A stretch of DNA of 6,563 nucleotides from Dichotomicrobium sp046543175 (GTDB lineage: Bacteria; Pseudomonadota; Alphaproteobacteria; Rhizobiales; Rhodomicrobiaceae), in contig JBKGZY010000148.1 in assembly GCA_046543175.1 (NCBI GenBank), forward strand, positions 1 through 6,563, in the 5' to 3' direction. A model generated the notes under the pieces. It was not told where the DNA came from. It was given only the letters and a program-made list of their open reading frames with translations, and did not search any database. A program made the translations under genes and the position numbers. Each line of letters opens with the position of its first letter. The stretch's first letter is position 1. Below, piece by piece: positions 1 to 5,722 of this stretch.

Positions 1-10
1 ATTATTCCAA

Positions 11-2437
11 TCAGGAGCGGATCCGGCCGCCGGTCGCCTTGCCCACCGCCGAGACGATGCGTTTCGACACCGCGTCGATGTCGTCGTCGGTCAGCGTCCG
101 GACCTTGGGCTGGAGCGTCACCTCGATCGCCAGCGACTTGTTGCCTTTGCCGATCTCCTCGGCATCCCTGAAAATGTCGAACACGCTCGCCCCCGCGATC
201 AGCTTCTTGTCGGCGCCCTGCGCGGCGTTCAGCACGTCGCGCGCGGCCACGTCCTCGTTGACGACGAAGGCGAAGTCGCGCGTGACGGCCTGCAAGTCGC
301 TGCTCTCCAGCGGCTTGCGCTGCGTGCCCTTGCGCCGCGATGCCGGCAGCGCATCCAGGTAAATCTCGAACGCCACCGCGGGAAGCGCGACGTCCAGCGC
401 GTCCGCCGCGCTTGGATGCACGGCCCCGAACACCCCGAGCGTGGTTTTGGGCCCGAGACGAATCACCGCGGACTGCCCCGGATGAAGCCAGCCCGGCACC
501 TCGCGCGATAGCTGGACCGTGGCCGTCGACAGCCCCAGCGCCTCGAGCAGCGCGAACGCGTCGGCCTTGGCGTCGATCCACGAGACCTGCGCGGCCGCGC
601 CGTCCCAGTGCCGCCCCGCGCCCTGCTGGCGCGCCGTGCCCGTGCGCACGCCCGCCGCCGCCATCACCTGGTCTTCCGGCGTATCGCCGCGATAGATGTT
701 GCCGACCTCGAACAGCGCGGCGTCGCGGAAGCCGCGATTGGCGTTGTTGCGCGCGGCGGTGAGCAGGCCCGGCAGCAGGCTCGGGCGCATGTCGGACATG
801 TCGGTGGAGATCGGGTTCGCCAGCGCCAGTTCCGGCTGGCCGCCGCCGAACAGCTCGGCCTGCGCCTTGGGAATGAAGGCCCAGTTGACTGCCTCGGCCA
901 TGCCGCGCGCGGCGAGCATCCGGCGCGCCCGCGATACCCGACGCTGCCCGCGCGTCAGCACCGGCCTGGCCACGCCGGAGGTGCGCGGCAGCGGCACGGC
1001 CGGCACCTGGTCGACGCCGGCAATGCGGATCACTTCTTCGACCAGATCGGCGCTGCCTTCGACATCCGGCCGCCAGCCCGGCGCCCTGACCTCAAGCGAC
1101 GGCTCGCGCCCCTCGACCTTGAAGCCGAGCCGGGTCAATGTCCGGGTGATCTGCGCCGGTTTCAGGTCCACCCCGGTCAGGCGCCTGACCTCGCGGGGAT
1201 CGAACGTAATGGCCTTGTCCGTCGGCGGCGTCTTGCCGGCCTGGTTCAGCCTGCTCGGCTCGCCGCCGCAGAATTTCAGGATCATGGCCGTCGCCAGGTT
1301 GGCGCCGAGGGTGTGCGAGGTTGGGTCGATCCCGCGCTCGAAACGATAGCGCGCATCGGACTGGATGCCCGTCTTGCGCCCGGTCTTGGCGGTGCGCACC
1401 GGATCGAAATAGGCCGCCTCGATGAACACGTTGGTCGTCGCCTCGGTGCAGCCCGTGTCCATGCCGCCGATGACGCCGCCGAGCCCCAGCACGCCGCGCT
1501 TGTCCGCGATCACGCACATGGTCTCGTCGACCTCGTATTCCGCCTCGTCGAGCGCGAGGAAGGTCTCGCCCTCCTTGCCCAGCCGCGCGCGGATCGCGCC
1601 GCGCAGCTTGTCGGCATCGTAGACATGCAGCGGGCGCGCGCGGTCATAGGAGATGTAGTTGGTAACATCGACAAGCGCGTTGATCGGGCGCAGGCCGATG
1701 GCGCGCAGGCGTTTCTGCATCCATTCCGGGCTGGGGCCGTTCTTCACGCCGTGGATGGTCCGCCCGGTGAAGACCGGGCAGGCATCGGCGGTCTTCGCGT
1801 CGAATTCCAGCCGGATCTCGACCGGGCAGTCGAATGCCCCTTCGCCCTCATAGCCGCGGTCGGCGCGTTTCAGCTTGCCCAGCCCCGCCGCGGCGAGATC
1901 GCGGGCGACGCCGCGCACGCCGAGGCAGTCCGGCCGGTTCGGCGTGATCGCGATGTCGATGACCGGGTCATCGAGGCCCATCGCCGCGGCATACGGCTTG
2001 CCGACCTGCGCGGCCAGCTTGTCCGGAAGCTCGATAATGCCCTCGTGCTCGTCGGAAATCTGAAGCTCGCGCTCCGAGCACAGCATGCCGGAGGACTCCA
2101 CGCCGCGGATCGTGGCCTTCGACAGCGTCATGTCGCTGCCGGGGATGTAGGCGCCGGGCGGGGCGAACACGCCGAGCATGCCGGTGCGCGCGTTGGGCGC
2201 GCCGCACACCACCTGGACGGTTTCGCTGCCGGTATCGACCTGGCAGACCTTGAGCTTGTCCGCGTTGGGATGCTGCTTGGCTTCGACAACGCGCGCCACG
2301 CTGAACGCGGCCAGATGCTCCGCCGGATCGACGATCGATTCGACTTCCAGCCCGATCAGGTCCAGCGTGCGCCGGATTTCGTCGAGGTCCGCCTCGGTCT
2401 GCAAGTGGTCCTTCAGCCAGGAGAGCGTGAACTTCAT
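11..2437 (-). CDS. pheT: Phenylalanyl-tRNA synthetase beta subunit
   Basis: This is the beta subunit of the cytoplasmic alpha2-beta2 enzyme that charges tRNA-Phe; in this family it binds tRNA and edits Tyr-tRNA-Phe. The 808-residue protein is full length and the domains appear in the expected order. An EMAP/Trbp111-like OB tRNA-binding domain spans about residues 40-150 (HPNADKLKVC at 56-65). The B3/B4 editing domain spans about 210-390 (NALVDVTNY near 253-261, GGVIGG at 320-325). B5 spans about 405-480 (DVEGSADLVEEVIRIAG at 458-474). The class II-like inactive core spans about 490-695, and the C-terminal ferredoxin-fold anticodon-binding domain about 714-807. The ATG overlaps the pheS stop in an ATGA, which fixes the start and implies translational coupling; a G-run lies about 9-14 nt upstream. 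It is the last gene of the operon in view, with only ten bases left before the window edge, so its terminator is not visible. Confidence 0.98.
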   Translation of the reverse strand: MKFTLSWLKDHLQTEADLDEIRRTLDLIGLEVESIVDPAEHLAAFSVARVVEAKQHPNADKLKVCQVDTGSETVQVVCGAPNARTGMLGVFAPPGAYIPGSDMTLSKATIRGVESSGMLCSERELQISDEHEGIIELPDKLAAQVGKPYAAAMGLDDPVIDIAITPNRPDCLGVRGVARDLAAAGLGKLKRADRGYEGEGAFDCPVEIRLEFDAKTADACPVFTGRTIHGVKNGPSPEWMQKRLRAIGLRPINALVDVTNYISYDRARPLHVYDADKLRGAIRARLGKEGETFLALDEAEYEVDETMCVIADKRGVLGLGGVIGGMDTGCTEATTNVFIEAAYFDPVRTAKTGRKTGIQSDARYRFERGIDPTSHTLGANLATAMILKFCGGEPSRLNQAGKTPPTDKAITFDPREVRRLTGVDLKPAQITRTLTRLGFKVEGREPSLEVRAPGWRPDVEGSADLVEEVIRIAGVDQVPAVPLPRTSGVARPVLTRGQRRVSRARRMLAARGMAEAVNWAFIPKAQAELFGGGQPELALANPISTDMSDMRPSLLPGLLTAARNNANRGFRDAALFEVGNIYRGDTPEDQVMAAAGVRTGTARQQGAGRHWDGAAAQVSWIDAKADAFALLEALGLSTATVQLSREVPGWLHPGQSAVIRLGPKTTLGVFGAVHPSAADALDVALPAVAFEIYLDALPASRRKGTQRKPLESSDLQAVTRDFAFVVNEDVAARDVLNAAQGADKKLIAGASVFDIFRDAEEIGKGNKSLAIEVTLQPKVRTLTDDDIDAVSKRIVSAVGKATGGRIRS

Positions 2438-3519
2438 TGGCTCAGCCCCCCGGCGAGCGTCGGCGTGTCCAGCATGGAAAAGCCGTAATGGCGCAGCCAG
2501 CGCAGGTCGCTGGTGAACATGGTGCGCAGATCGGGGATGCCGTATTTCAGCATGGTGAGCCGGTCCATGCCGACGCCGAAGGCGAAGCCCTGATATGTCG
2601 CGGGATCGAGGCCGACACCCCGCAATACGTTCGGGTGGACCATGCCGCAGCCGAGGATTTCCAGCCAGTCGTCCTGCTTGCCGATGGCTTCCGCGCCGAT
2701 ATCCACCTCCATCGACGGCTCGGTGAACGGGAAATGCGAGGCGCGGTAGCGCATCTTCACGTCCTCGACCTCGAAGAAGGCGCGGCAGAACTCTTCCAGC
2801 ACCCAGCGCAGATGGCCCATATGGGTGGACTGGTCGATGACGAGGCCCTCGACCTGGTGGAATTGCGGCGTATGCGTCTGGTCCGAATCCGAGCGGTAGA
2901 CCCGCCCCGGCGCGATGATGCGCAGCGGCGGCTTCTGCTTCAGCATCGCGCGGATCTGCACCGGGCTGGTATGGGTGCGCAGGAGCGGGCGCGAGCCGTC
3001 GGGCTTTTCGGCGAAATAGAAGGTGTCGTGCTCCTGCCGCGCGGGGTGCTCGTCGGGGATGTTCAGCTTGGTGAAGTTGTTGTCGTCGGTCTCGATGTCC
3101 GGGCCTTCGGCGACGGCGAAGCCCATGTCGGCGAAAATCTCGGTGACCTCGTCCCAGACTTGGCTGAGCGGATGGATGCGGCCCTCGATCTGCGGGCCGA
3201 GCCGCACGGGCAGCGTCACGTCGGCCTTTTCGCGCGCCAGCTTCTCGGCCAGTTCGCGCTCCTTCAGGTCGGCCTTGCGCGTCTCGATCGCGTCGCTGAC
3301 CTTGCGTTTCAGCGTGTTCGCCGCCTTGCCGAACTTCTGCTTTTCCTCCGGCGGCATGGCGCCGATCTGCTTGGTCAGCGCCTGGATTTCGCCGTTGCGC
3401 CCGAGCAGCTGCACGCGGATGTCTTCAAGCTCGGCGAGGTTGCCGGCGTTGCGGACCGCCTTGAGCGCGGATTTTTCGATCGCTTTGAGATCCTGGCCGG
3501 ATGACGTGACGGCGCTCAT
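2434..3519 (-). CDS. pheS: Phenylalanyl-tRNA synthetase alpha subunit
   Basis: This is the catalytic subunit of phenylalanyl-tRNA synthetase, a class II synthetase that activates Phe with ATP and transfers it to tRNA-Phe. At 361 residues it has the usual bacterial length. An N-terminal charged helical region (about 1-100) fits the tRNA-contacting coiled coil. Motif 1 lies around 125-150 (MGFAVAEGPDIE at 132-143). Motif 2 lies around 205-226 (GRVYRSDSDQTHTPQFHQVEG). The Phe-pocket segment FPFTEPSMEVDI is at 263-274, and motif 3 GFAFGVGMDRLTML is at 311-324. All the catalytic motifs look intact. An AGGA Shine-Dalgarno stands about 6 nt upstream of the chosen ATG. The gene follows rplT after about 92 nt and overlaps pheT by 4 nt, the standard arrangement for equal subunit production. 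Confidence 0.98.
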   Translation of the reverse strand: MSAVTSSGQDLKAIEKSALKAVRNAGNLAELEDIRVQLLGRNGEIQALTKQIGAMPPEEKQKFGKAANTLKRKVSDAIETRKADLKERELAEKLAREKADVTLPVRLGPQIEGRIHPLSQVWDEVTEIFADMGFAVAEGPDIETDDNNFTKLNIPDEHPARQEHDTFYFAEKPDGSRPLLRTHTSPVQIRAMLKQKPPLRIIAPGRVYRSDSDQTHTPQFHQVEGLVIDQSTHMGHLRWVLEEFCRAFFEVEDVKMRYRASHFPFTEPSMEVDIGAEAIGKQDDWLEILGCGMVHPNVLRGVGLDPATYQGFAFGVGMDRLTMLKYGIPDLRTMFTSDLRWLRHYGFSMLDTPTLAGGLSQ

Positions 3520-3553
3520 CGTGTTCCTGTCCGCTGCATGTGATGTCCCCTAC

Positions 3554-3602
3554 CCGCGGCGCCCGCCGGAGCGCGAATACCGGGTGTGCCGCGCCGCCGC
3601 GG
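3554..3602 (-). repeat. Inverted repeat in the rplT-pheS gap
   Basis: A perfect 8-base inverted repeat, CCGCGGCG at 3554-3561 and CGCCGCGG at 3595-3602, flanks 33 bases in the rplT-pheS intergenic gap. In the mRNA it could form a GC-only stem. No U-run follows it on the minus strand, so it does not look like a Rho-independent terminator. It could be a processing or stability element, or a chance product of high GC content. Confidence 0.4.
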
Positions 3603-3611
3603 AAAGGCGAA

Positions 3612-3971
3612 TCAGGCGCTCGCCGCGTCGCGCGCCTTGTCGACCAGTGATTCGAACGCATCGGGTTCGCGCACCGCCAGATCGGCCAGCACCTTGCGGT
3701 CGACCTCGATACCGGCTTTCGCCAGGCCGTGAATGAAGCGGCCATAGGTCATGCCGTGCTCGCGCGCGGCCGCGTTGATCCGCTGGATCCACAGCGCGCG
3801 GAAGTTGCGCTTGCGCGCCCTGCGGTCGCGGTAGGCGTACTGCCCGGCTTTCTCCACGGCCTGGTTGGCGACGCGGAAGGTATTCTTGCGCCGGCCGTAA
3901 TAGCCCTTCGCCGACTTGATGACCTTGCGGTGGCGGGCATGGGTCGTCACGCCACGTTTGACACGAGACAT
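3612..3971 (-). CDS. rplT: 50S ribosomal protein L20
   Basis: L20 binds 23S rRNA early in large-subunit assembly; in several bacteria it also represses translation of its own operon by binding the rpmI leader. The 119-residue protein matches the family from end to end: the basic N-terminal extension beginning MSRVKRGV, then KGYYGRRKNTFRVANQAV around residues 22-39, YAYRDRRARKRNFRALWIQRINAA around 45-68, and the globular C-terminal part with YGRFIHGLAKAGIEVDRKVLADLA. A strong AAGGAG Shine-Dalgarno (3980-3985) sits 8 nt before the ATG. It follows rpmI by about 52 nt with no terminator between, so the two are cotranscribed. Confidence 0.98.
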   Translation of the reverse strand: MSRVKRGVTTHARHRKVIKSAKGYYGRRKNTFRVANQAVEKAGQYAYRDRRARKRNFRALWIQRINAAAREHGMTYGRFIHGLAKAGIEVDRKVLADLAVREPDAFESLVDKARDAASA

Positions 3972-4023
3972 TGCTCAAGCTCCTTGGAAAACGGTCCGTC
4001 GCGCGCATCCGGCGCGCCGGAAC

Positions 4024-4227
4024 CTAATGCTTTGCGTAGGGGAGAAACTTCTTGACGATCCGCGCGTCGCAATCCTCCAGGATGCGCGTGCCGCGCGCCT
4101 GCCGGATGAACTTGTTGGTGCGCTTGATCATGCCGTGACGCTTGCCCGCCTGCTGGGCGCGGACCTTGCCGGTCGCGGTCAGGCGGAAGCGCTTTTTCGC
4201 ACCGCTCTTGGTCTTGAGCTTGGGCAT
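4024..4227 (-). CDS. rpmI: 50S ribosomal protein L35
   Basis: L35 is a small, very basic protein of the large ribosomal subunit. The 67 residues begin MPKLKTKSGAKKRFR and contain ATGKV, the GKRH segment and the closing KKFLPYAKH, all typical of L35 and full length. The start is supported by AAGGA (complement at 4234-4238) 6 nt before the ATG. It is the first gene of the rpmI-rplT-pheS-pheT operon here; infC, often found just upstream, is missing. The long leader in front of it contains several inverted repeats, described separately, that could govern expression of all four genes. Confidence 0.97.
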   Translation of the reverse strand: MPKLKTKSGAKKRFRLTATGKVRAQQAGKRHGMIKRTNKFIRQARGTRILEDCDARIVKKFLPYAKH

Positions 4228-4248
4228 TTGCTTTCCTTTTTGATGCTC

Positions 4249-4267
4249 GAGGCCATCATTTCGCCTC
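4249..4267 (-). promoter_or_regulatory. Hairpin next to the rpmI Shine-Dalgarno
   Basis: GAGGC and GCCTC (4249-4253 and 4263-4267) form a 5-bp stem with a 9-nt loop, ending about 10 nt upstream of the rpmI Shine-Dalgarno. The position suits a translational control element, but the stem is short. Confidence 0.3.
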
Positions 4268-4281
4268 TCGAAGTGTCCAAT

Positions 4282-4325
4282 GGCTGCACATCTTCCGCAT
4301 TCGCCTGCGGAGCACGATGTGTGCC
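4282..4325 (-). promoter_or_regulatory. Long interrupted stem in the rpmI leader
   Basis: Three nested perfect pairings share one axis: GGC/GCC (4282-4284 with 4323-4325), CACATC/GATGTG (4287-4292 with 4316-4321), and CCGCA/TGCGG (4295-4299 with 4306-4310) closing a 6-nt loop. Together they give 14 base pairs with small internal loops. The nesting is unlikely to be chance alone, and it sits in a non-coding leader. Its function is not known; a protein-binding site such as one for L20 is an inference. Confidence 0.45.
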
Positions 4326-4347
4326 GCGTTGCTTGATGAAAAGCGTC

Positions 4348-4384
4348 AAAAGCCGCCTCGGCATGCCCTGTACGCCGGACGGCT
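4348..4384 (-). terminator. Terminator-like hairpin (attenuator candidate) upstream of rpmI
   Basis: On the minus strand, AGCCGTCCGGC (4384-4374) can pair with GCCGAGGCGGCT (4362-4351). The stem has 11 base pairs with one bulged A and one U-G pair, and closes an 11-nt loop. It is followed directly by TTT and then GACGCTTTT. This resembles an intrinsic terminator reading toward rpmI. The opposite strand has no T-run, so the signal is strand-specific. It would lie downstream of the proposed promoter, hence attenuation is possible. Pairing of 4394-4388 with 4360-4354 would block it. Confidence 0.4.
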
Positions 4385-4398
4385 CAACGAGGCGTGAA

Positions 4399-4427
4399 AC
4401 TATATGTAATCGCGCGGGCGCGCAAGG
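4399..4427 (-). promoter_or_regulatory. Candidate promoter of the rpmI-rplT-pheST operon
   Basis: On the minus strand a TATAGT (4404 down to 4399) matches the -10 consensus at five of six bases and stands in an AT-rich island within very GC-rich DNA. The -35 is weak: CCTTGC at 17 bp spacing or TTGCGC at 15 bp. Transcription would start near 4392, just before the structured leader. Confidence 0.4.
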
Positions 4428-4488
4428 GCGCGGGGCGCGGCAAAGCGCGATTTCGGGCGTCGGCAAGCTGCGGCGCGACAAAAAATGC

Positions 4489-4517
4489 TTGACGCTCACT
4501 CGAGCGGGGGTCGCAAT
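4489..4517 (+). promoter_or_regulatory. Candidate promoter for the exported 160-aa protein gene
   Basis: TTGACG (4489-4494), preceded by C as is common in alphaproteobacterial -35 elements, is followed after 17 bp by CGCAAT (4512-4517), a poor -10. A start near 4524 would give a short leader of about 27 nt before the ATG at 4551. Confidence 0.35.
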
Positions 4518-4550
4518 AGACGTGTTGGCATGGGGTGAAGGCAGGAACCG

Positions 4551-5033
4551 ATGCGATCCAACAGCACAGTCACTTCTCCGGCAAAAACCGCCCTGGCGGT
4601 GTTTCTCGTCGGGCTATGCGCTTGCGCGGCCCTGGCGCGGGCGCAGACGCCGGAGGAAATCGCCGGGCAGATCCCGTTAAGCGTCGTCGATGTCATCGTC
4701 GGCGGGCATTGGGGCGACACCGGGACCGACGGCGTTTACCGTGCGGTGCTCACCTACCGCATGAAGGACGGCGAGCCGGTTTCCGACGTCCTCGTGCAGT
4801 GGATCACCTTCGGTGAAGACAGCGGGCGCGTCGTGCATTCGGAAAAGATCAGTTCGCTCACCGGCGAACCCGCGACGACGGCCTTCATCGCCTTCGACTT
4901 CGGCGAAGCCGACGAGGCCACCCGGCTGCTGATCGGCTCCTACGACCCGGAGGACGAAAAGGACAACATGCGCTTTGTCCGCCTCGGCGATCCGGCCGAG
5001 TTCGAATTCGTGTCGCCGACCAGCGGTCAATAG
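4551..5033 (+). CDS. Exported protein of unknown function, 160 aa
   Basis: I do not recognise this protein. The first 31 residues form a clear Sec signal peptide: a basic start, a hydrophobic core TALAVFLVGLCACAALA, and a signal peptidase I site after ALARA (residue 31, next residue Q). LCAC within the core loosely resembles a lipobox, so a lipoprotein is a less likely alternative. The mature part, about 129 residues, has no cysteine, is acidic (for example GEADEA and DPEDEKD), and alternates hydrophobic and polar residues (GVYRAVLTYRM, DVLVQWITFG, TAFIAFDFG), which suggests a beta-rich periplasmic domain. AGGA at 4543-4546 lies 4 nt before the ATG. It is divergent from rpmI and has its own promoter candidate. 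No in-frame disruption is seen. Confidence 0.75.
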   Translation: MRSNSTVTSPAKTALAVFLVGLCACAALARAQTPEEIAGQIPLSVVDVIVGGHWGDTGTDGVYRAVLTYRMKDGEPVSDVLVQWITFGEDSGRVVHSEKISSLTGEPATTAFIAFDFGEADEATRLLIGSYDPEDEKDNMRFVRLGDPAEFEFVSPTSGQ

Positions 5034-5190
5034 GCCGCCCGGTGACGTCGTCGTGTCACAGGCGCTGAGAATCGGCGCAATCCGGGATCGAGGGCCTTGT
5101 TCTGGCGCAGGAAATGCGATTGAAAGCACAGGCGCGGCTGACGCTACTGGTGCCGCGTTCCTCACAGGTCCCGCGATACAGAGATTGCCG

Positions 5191-5490
5191 ATGACTGCAT
5201 TCCGTTTCTTGCCCGCCGCCGTTCTGGCCGCCGCCATCCTGTGCGCGACAGCGCCCGGGGCGAATGCGCGCGAATGCACGCGGCTCGCGTTTTCGGTGAA
5301 CGACTACGGCATCGAGGTGCCCAAGCGCGATTCGCAGCGTCTGCTCGACGAGTATATCGAGAAATGGACCTCCGAGCGCGGCATCGAGCGCTACACGGTC
5401 GGCAAGAAGGACGTATCCTGCGAACTGTTTCTCGATTTCGGCTTCTTCGACGAGCATACCTGCCGCGCCGAAGCCCCGGTCTGCTGGTAA
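5191..5490 (+). CDS. Small exported four-cysteine protein, 99 aa
   Basis: The function is unknown. The protein opens with a signal peptide (FRFLPAAVLAAAILCATAPG) and a likely signal peptidase I site after GANA (residue 26). The mature chain of about 73 residues has four cysteines (29, 77, 91, 98), enough for two disulfides in the periplasm, and ends in VCW. It contains the helical LLDEYIEKWTSERG and then YTVGKKDVSCELFLDFGFFD. I have a vague memory of similar short alphaproteobacterial proteins but cannot name a family. The frame stays open back to 4975, but that longer start overlaps the previous gene and gives a poor N-terminus, so the ATG at 5191 is preferred because it begins the signal peptide. 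The Shine-Dalgarno is weak (GAGA about 8 nt upstream). The 157-nt gap before it shows no convincing terminator or promoter; TTGAAA at 5120-5125 is a possible -35. Confidence 0.7.
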   Translation: MTAFRFLPAAVLAAAILCATAPGANARECTRLAFSVNDYGIEVPKRDSQRLLDEYIEKWTSERGIERYTVGKKDVSCELFLDFGFFDEHTCRAEAPVCW

Positions 5491-5551
5491 GCGGGCCCTT
5501 TCCGCCGCCCCGTCCATGCCAAGATGGATCGCGCGTTTTGCGTGACAGTCC

Positions 5552-5580
5552 TTTTATTCGCCCAAAAATCTATCTATATT
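5552..5580 (+). promoter_or_regulatory. Candidate ssrA promoter
   Basis: TATATT (5575-5580) is a five-of-six match to the -10 element, in an AT-rich patch unlike its surroundings. At 17 bp spacing the -35 is TTTTAT (5552-5557), a three-of-six match. It is placed correctly for a transcript starting near 5587, at the head of the tmRNA gene. Confidence 0.5.
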
Positions 5581-5601
5581 ACGGGTGTCAGCATGGCTGA
5601 C

Positions 5602-5667
5602 TATGGCGATAAACGGCCGTCGGAATAAGCCCATCGGACCCGGGGGCAGTACCCGGCGCCTCCACCA
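5602..5667 (+). ncRNA. ssrA: tmRNA acceptor piece
   Basis: This is the tRNA-like 3' half. The T-stem CCGGG/CCCGG (5640-5644 and 5652-5656) closes a 7-nt loop GGCAGTA. The acceptor strand CGCCTCC (5657-5663), discriminator A5664 and CCA (5665-5667) follow. The T-loop lacks the usual TTC; as I recall, alphaproteobacterial two-piece tmRNAs do show such a loop. The 5' boundary is a guess. Confidence 0.85.
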
Positions 5668-5722
5668 CAACCCCGTTTCGTCGATGAGCGTGTACCGACA
5701 TGAGCGGACGCGGGTTTCTGAT
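5668..5722 (+). other. Spacer between the tmRNA pieces
   Basis: These 55 nt separate the CCA end from the start of the coding piece and are expected to be removed during maturation. AACCC (5669-5673) can pair with GGGTT (5712-5716), closing the spacer as a hairpin-like loop and bringing both cut sites together. Confidence 0.7.

Larger units (their letters stand above)
4228..4394 (-). promoter_or_regulatory. Structured 5' leader of the rpmI operon (candidate)
   Basis: If the minus-strand promoter proposed at 4399-4427 is right, the rpmI mRNA has a leader of about 165 nt. Read in the mRNA direction it holds three structures: a GC-rich hairpin followed by U residues (4384 down to 4348), a long interrupted stem (4325 down to 4282), and a 5-bp hairpin (4267 down to 4249) just before the Shine-Dalgarno. 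The first has a competing partner, CGCCTCG/CGAGGCG (4394-4388 with 4360-4354). This layout fits attenuation or ribosomal-protein feedback, but I do not recognise it as a named RNA family. No run of Phe codons is present, so the Phe-codon attenuation of the enterobacterial pheST operon is unlikely. The rest of the divergent gap (4428-4488) shows nothing I can name. Confidence 0.45.

Noticed and set aside
608..2488. Long plus-strand open frame (626 codons) opposite pheT
   Set aside because: It lies entirely antisense to a complete, motif-rich pheT. The Arg/Ala/Gly/His-rich translation is what high-GC codon bias produces on the opposite strand, and there is no recognisable domain.
2437..3504. 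Plus-strand open frame (355 codons) opposite pheS
   Set aside because: It mirrors pheS almost exactly; its composition is that of an antisense shadow.
4179..4364. Minus-strand small frame starting in the attenuator loop and overlapping the start of rpmI, with an AGGG upstream
   Set aside because: It could be a leader peptide, but it overlaps rpmI by about 49 nt in another frame, has no amino-acid run, and the paired leader structures explain the sequence better.
5042..5059. Hairpin GTGAC/GTCAC after the 160-aa gene as a terminator
   Set aside because: It is only 5 bp and has no T-tract.
4975..5490. Longer version of the four-cysteine protein starting at 4975
   Set aside because: It would overlap the end of the previous gene and bury the signal peptide in the middle; the ATG at 5191 fits an exported protein.
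5513..5528. Hairpin TCCAT/ATGGA after the four-cysteine gene as a terminator
   Set aside because: The stem is short and weak, and the nearest T-run begins 8 nt later; not convincing.
5636..5667. T-arm and CCA end resembling a tRNA gene
   Set aside because: There is no anticodon or D arm upstream; it is the acceptor half of the tmRNA.
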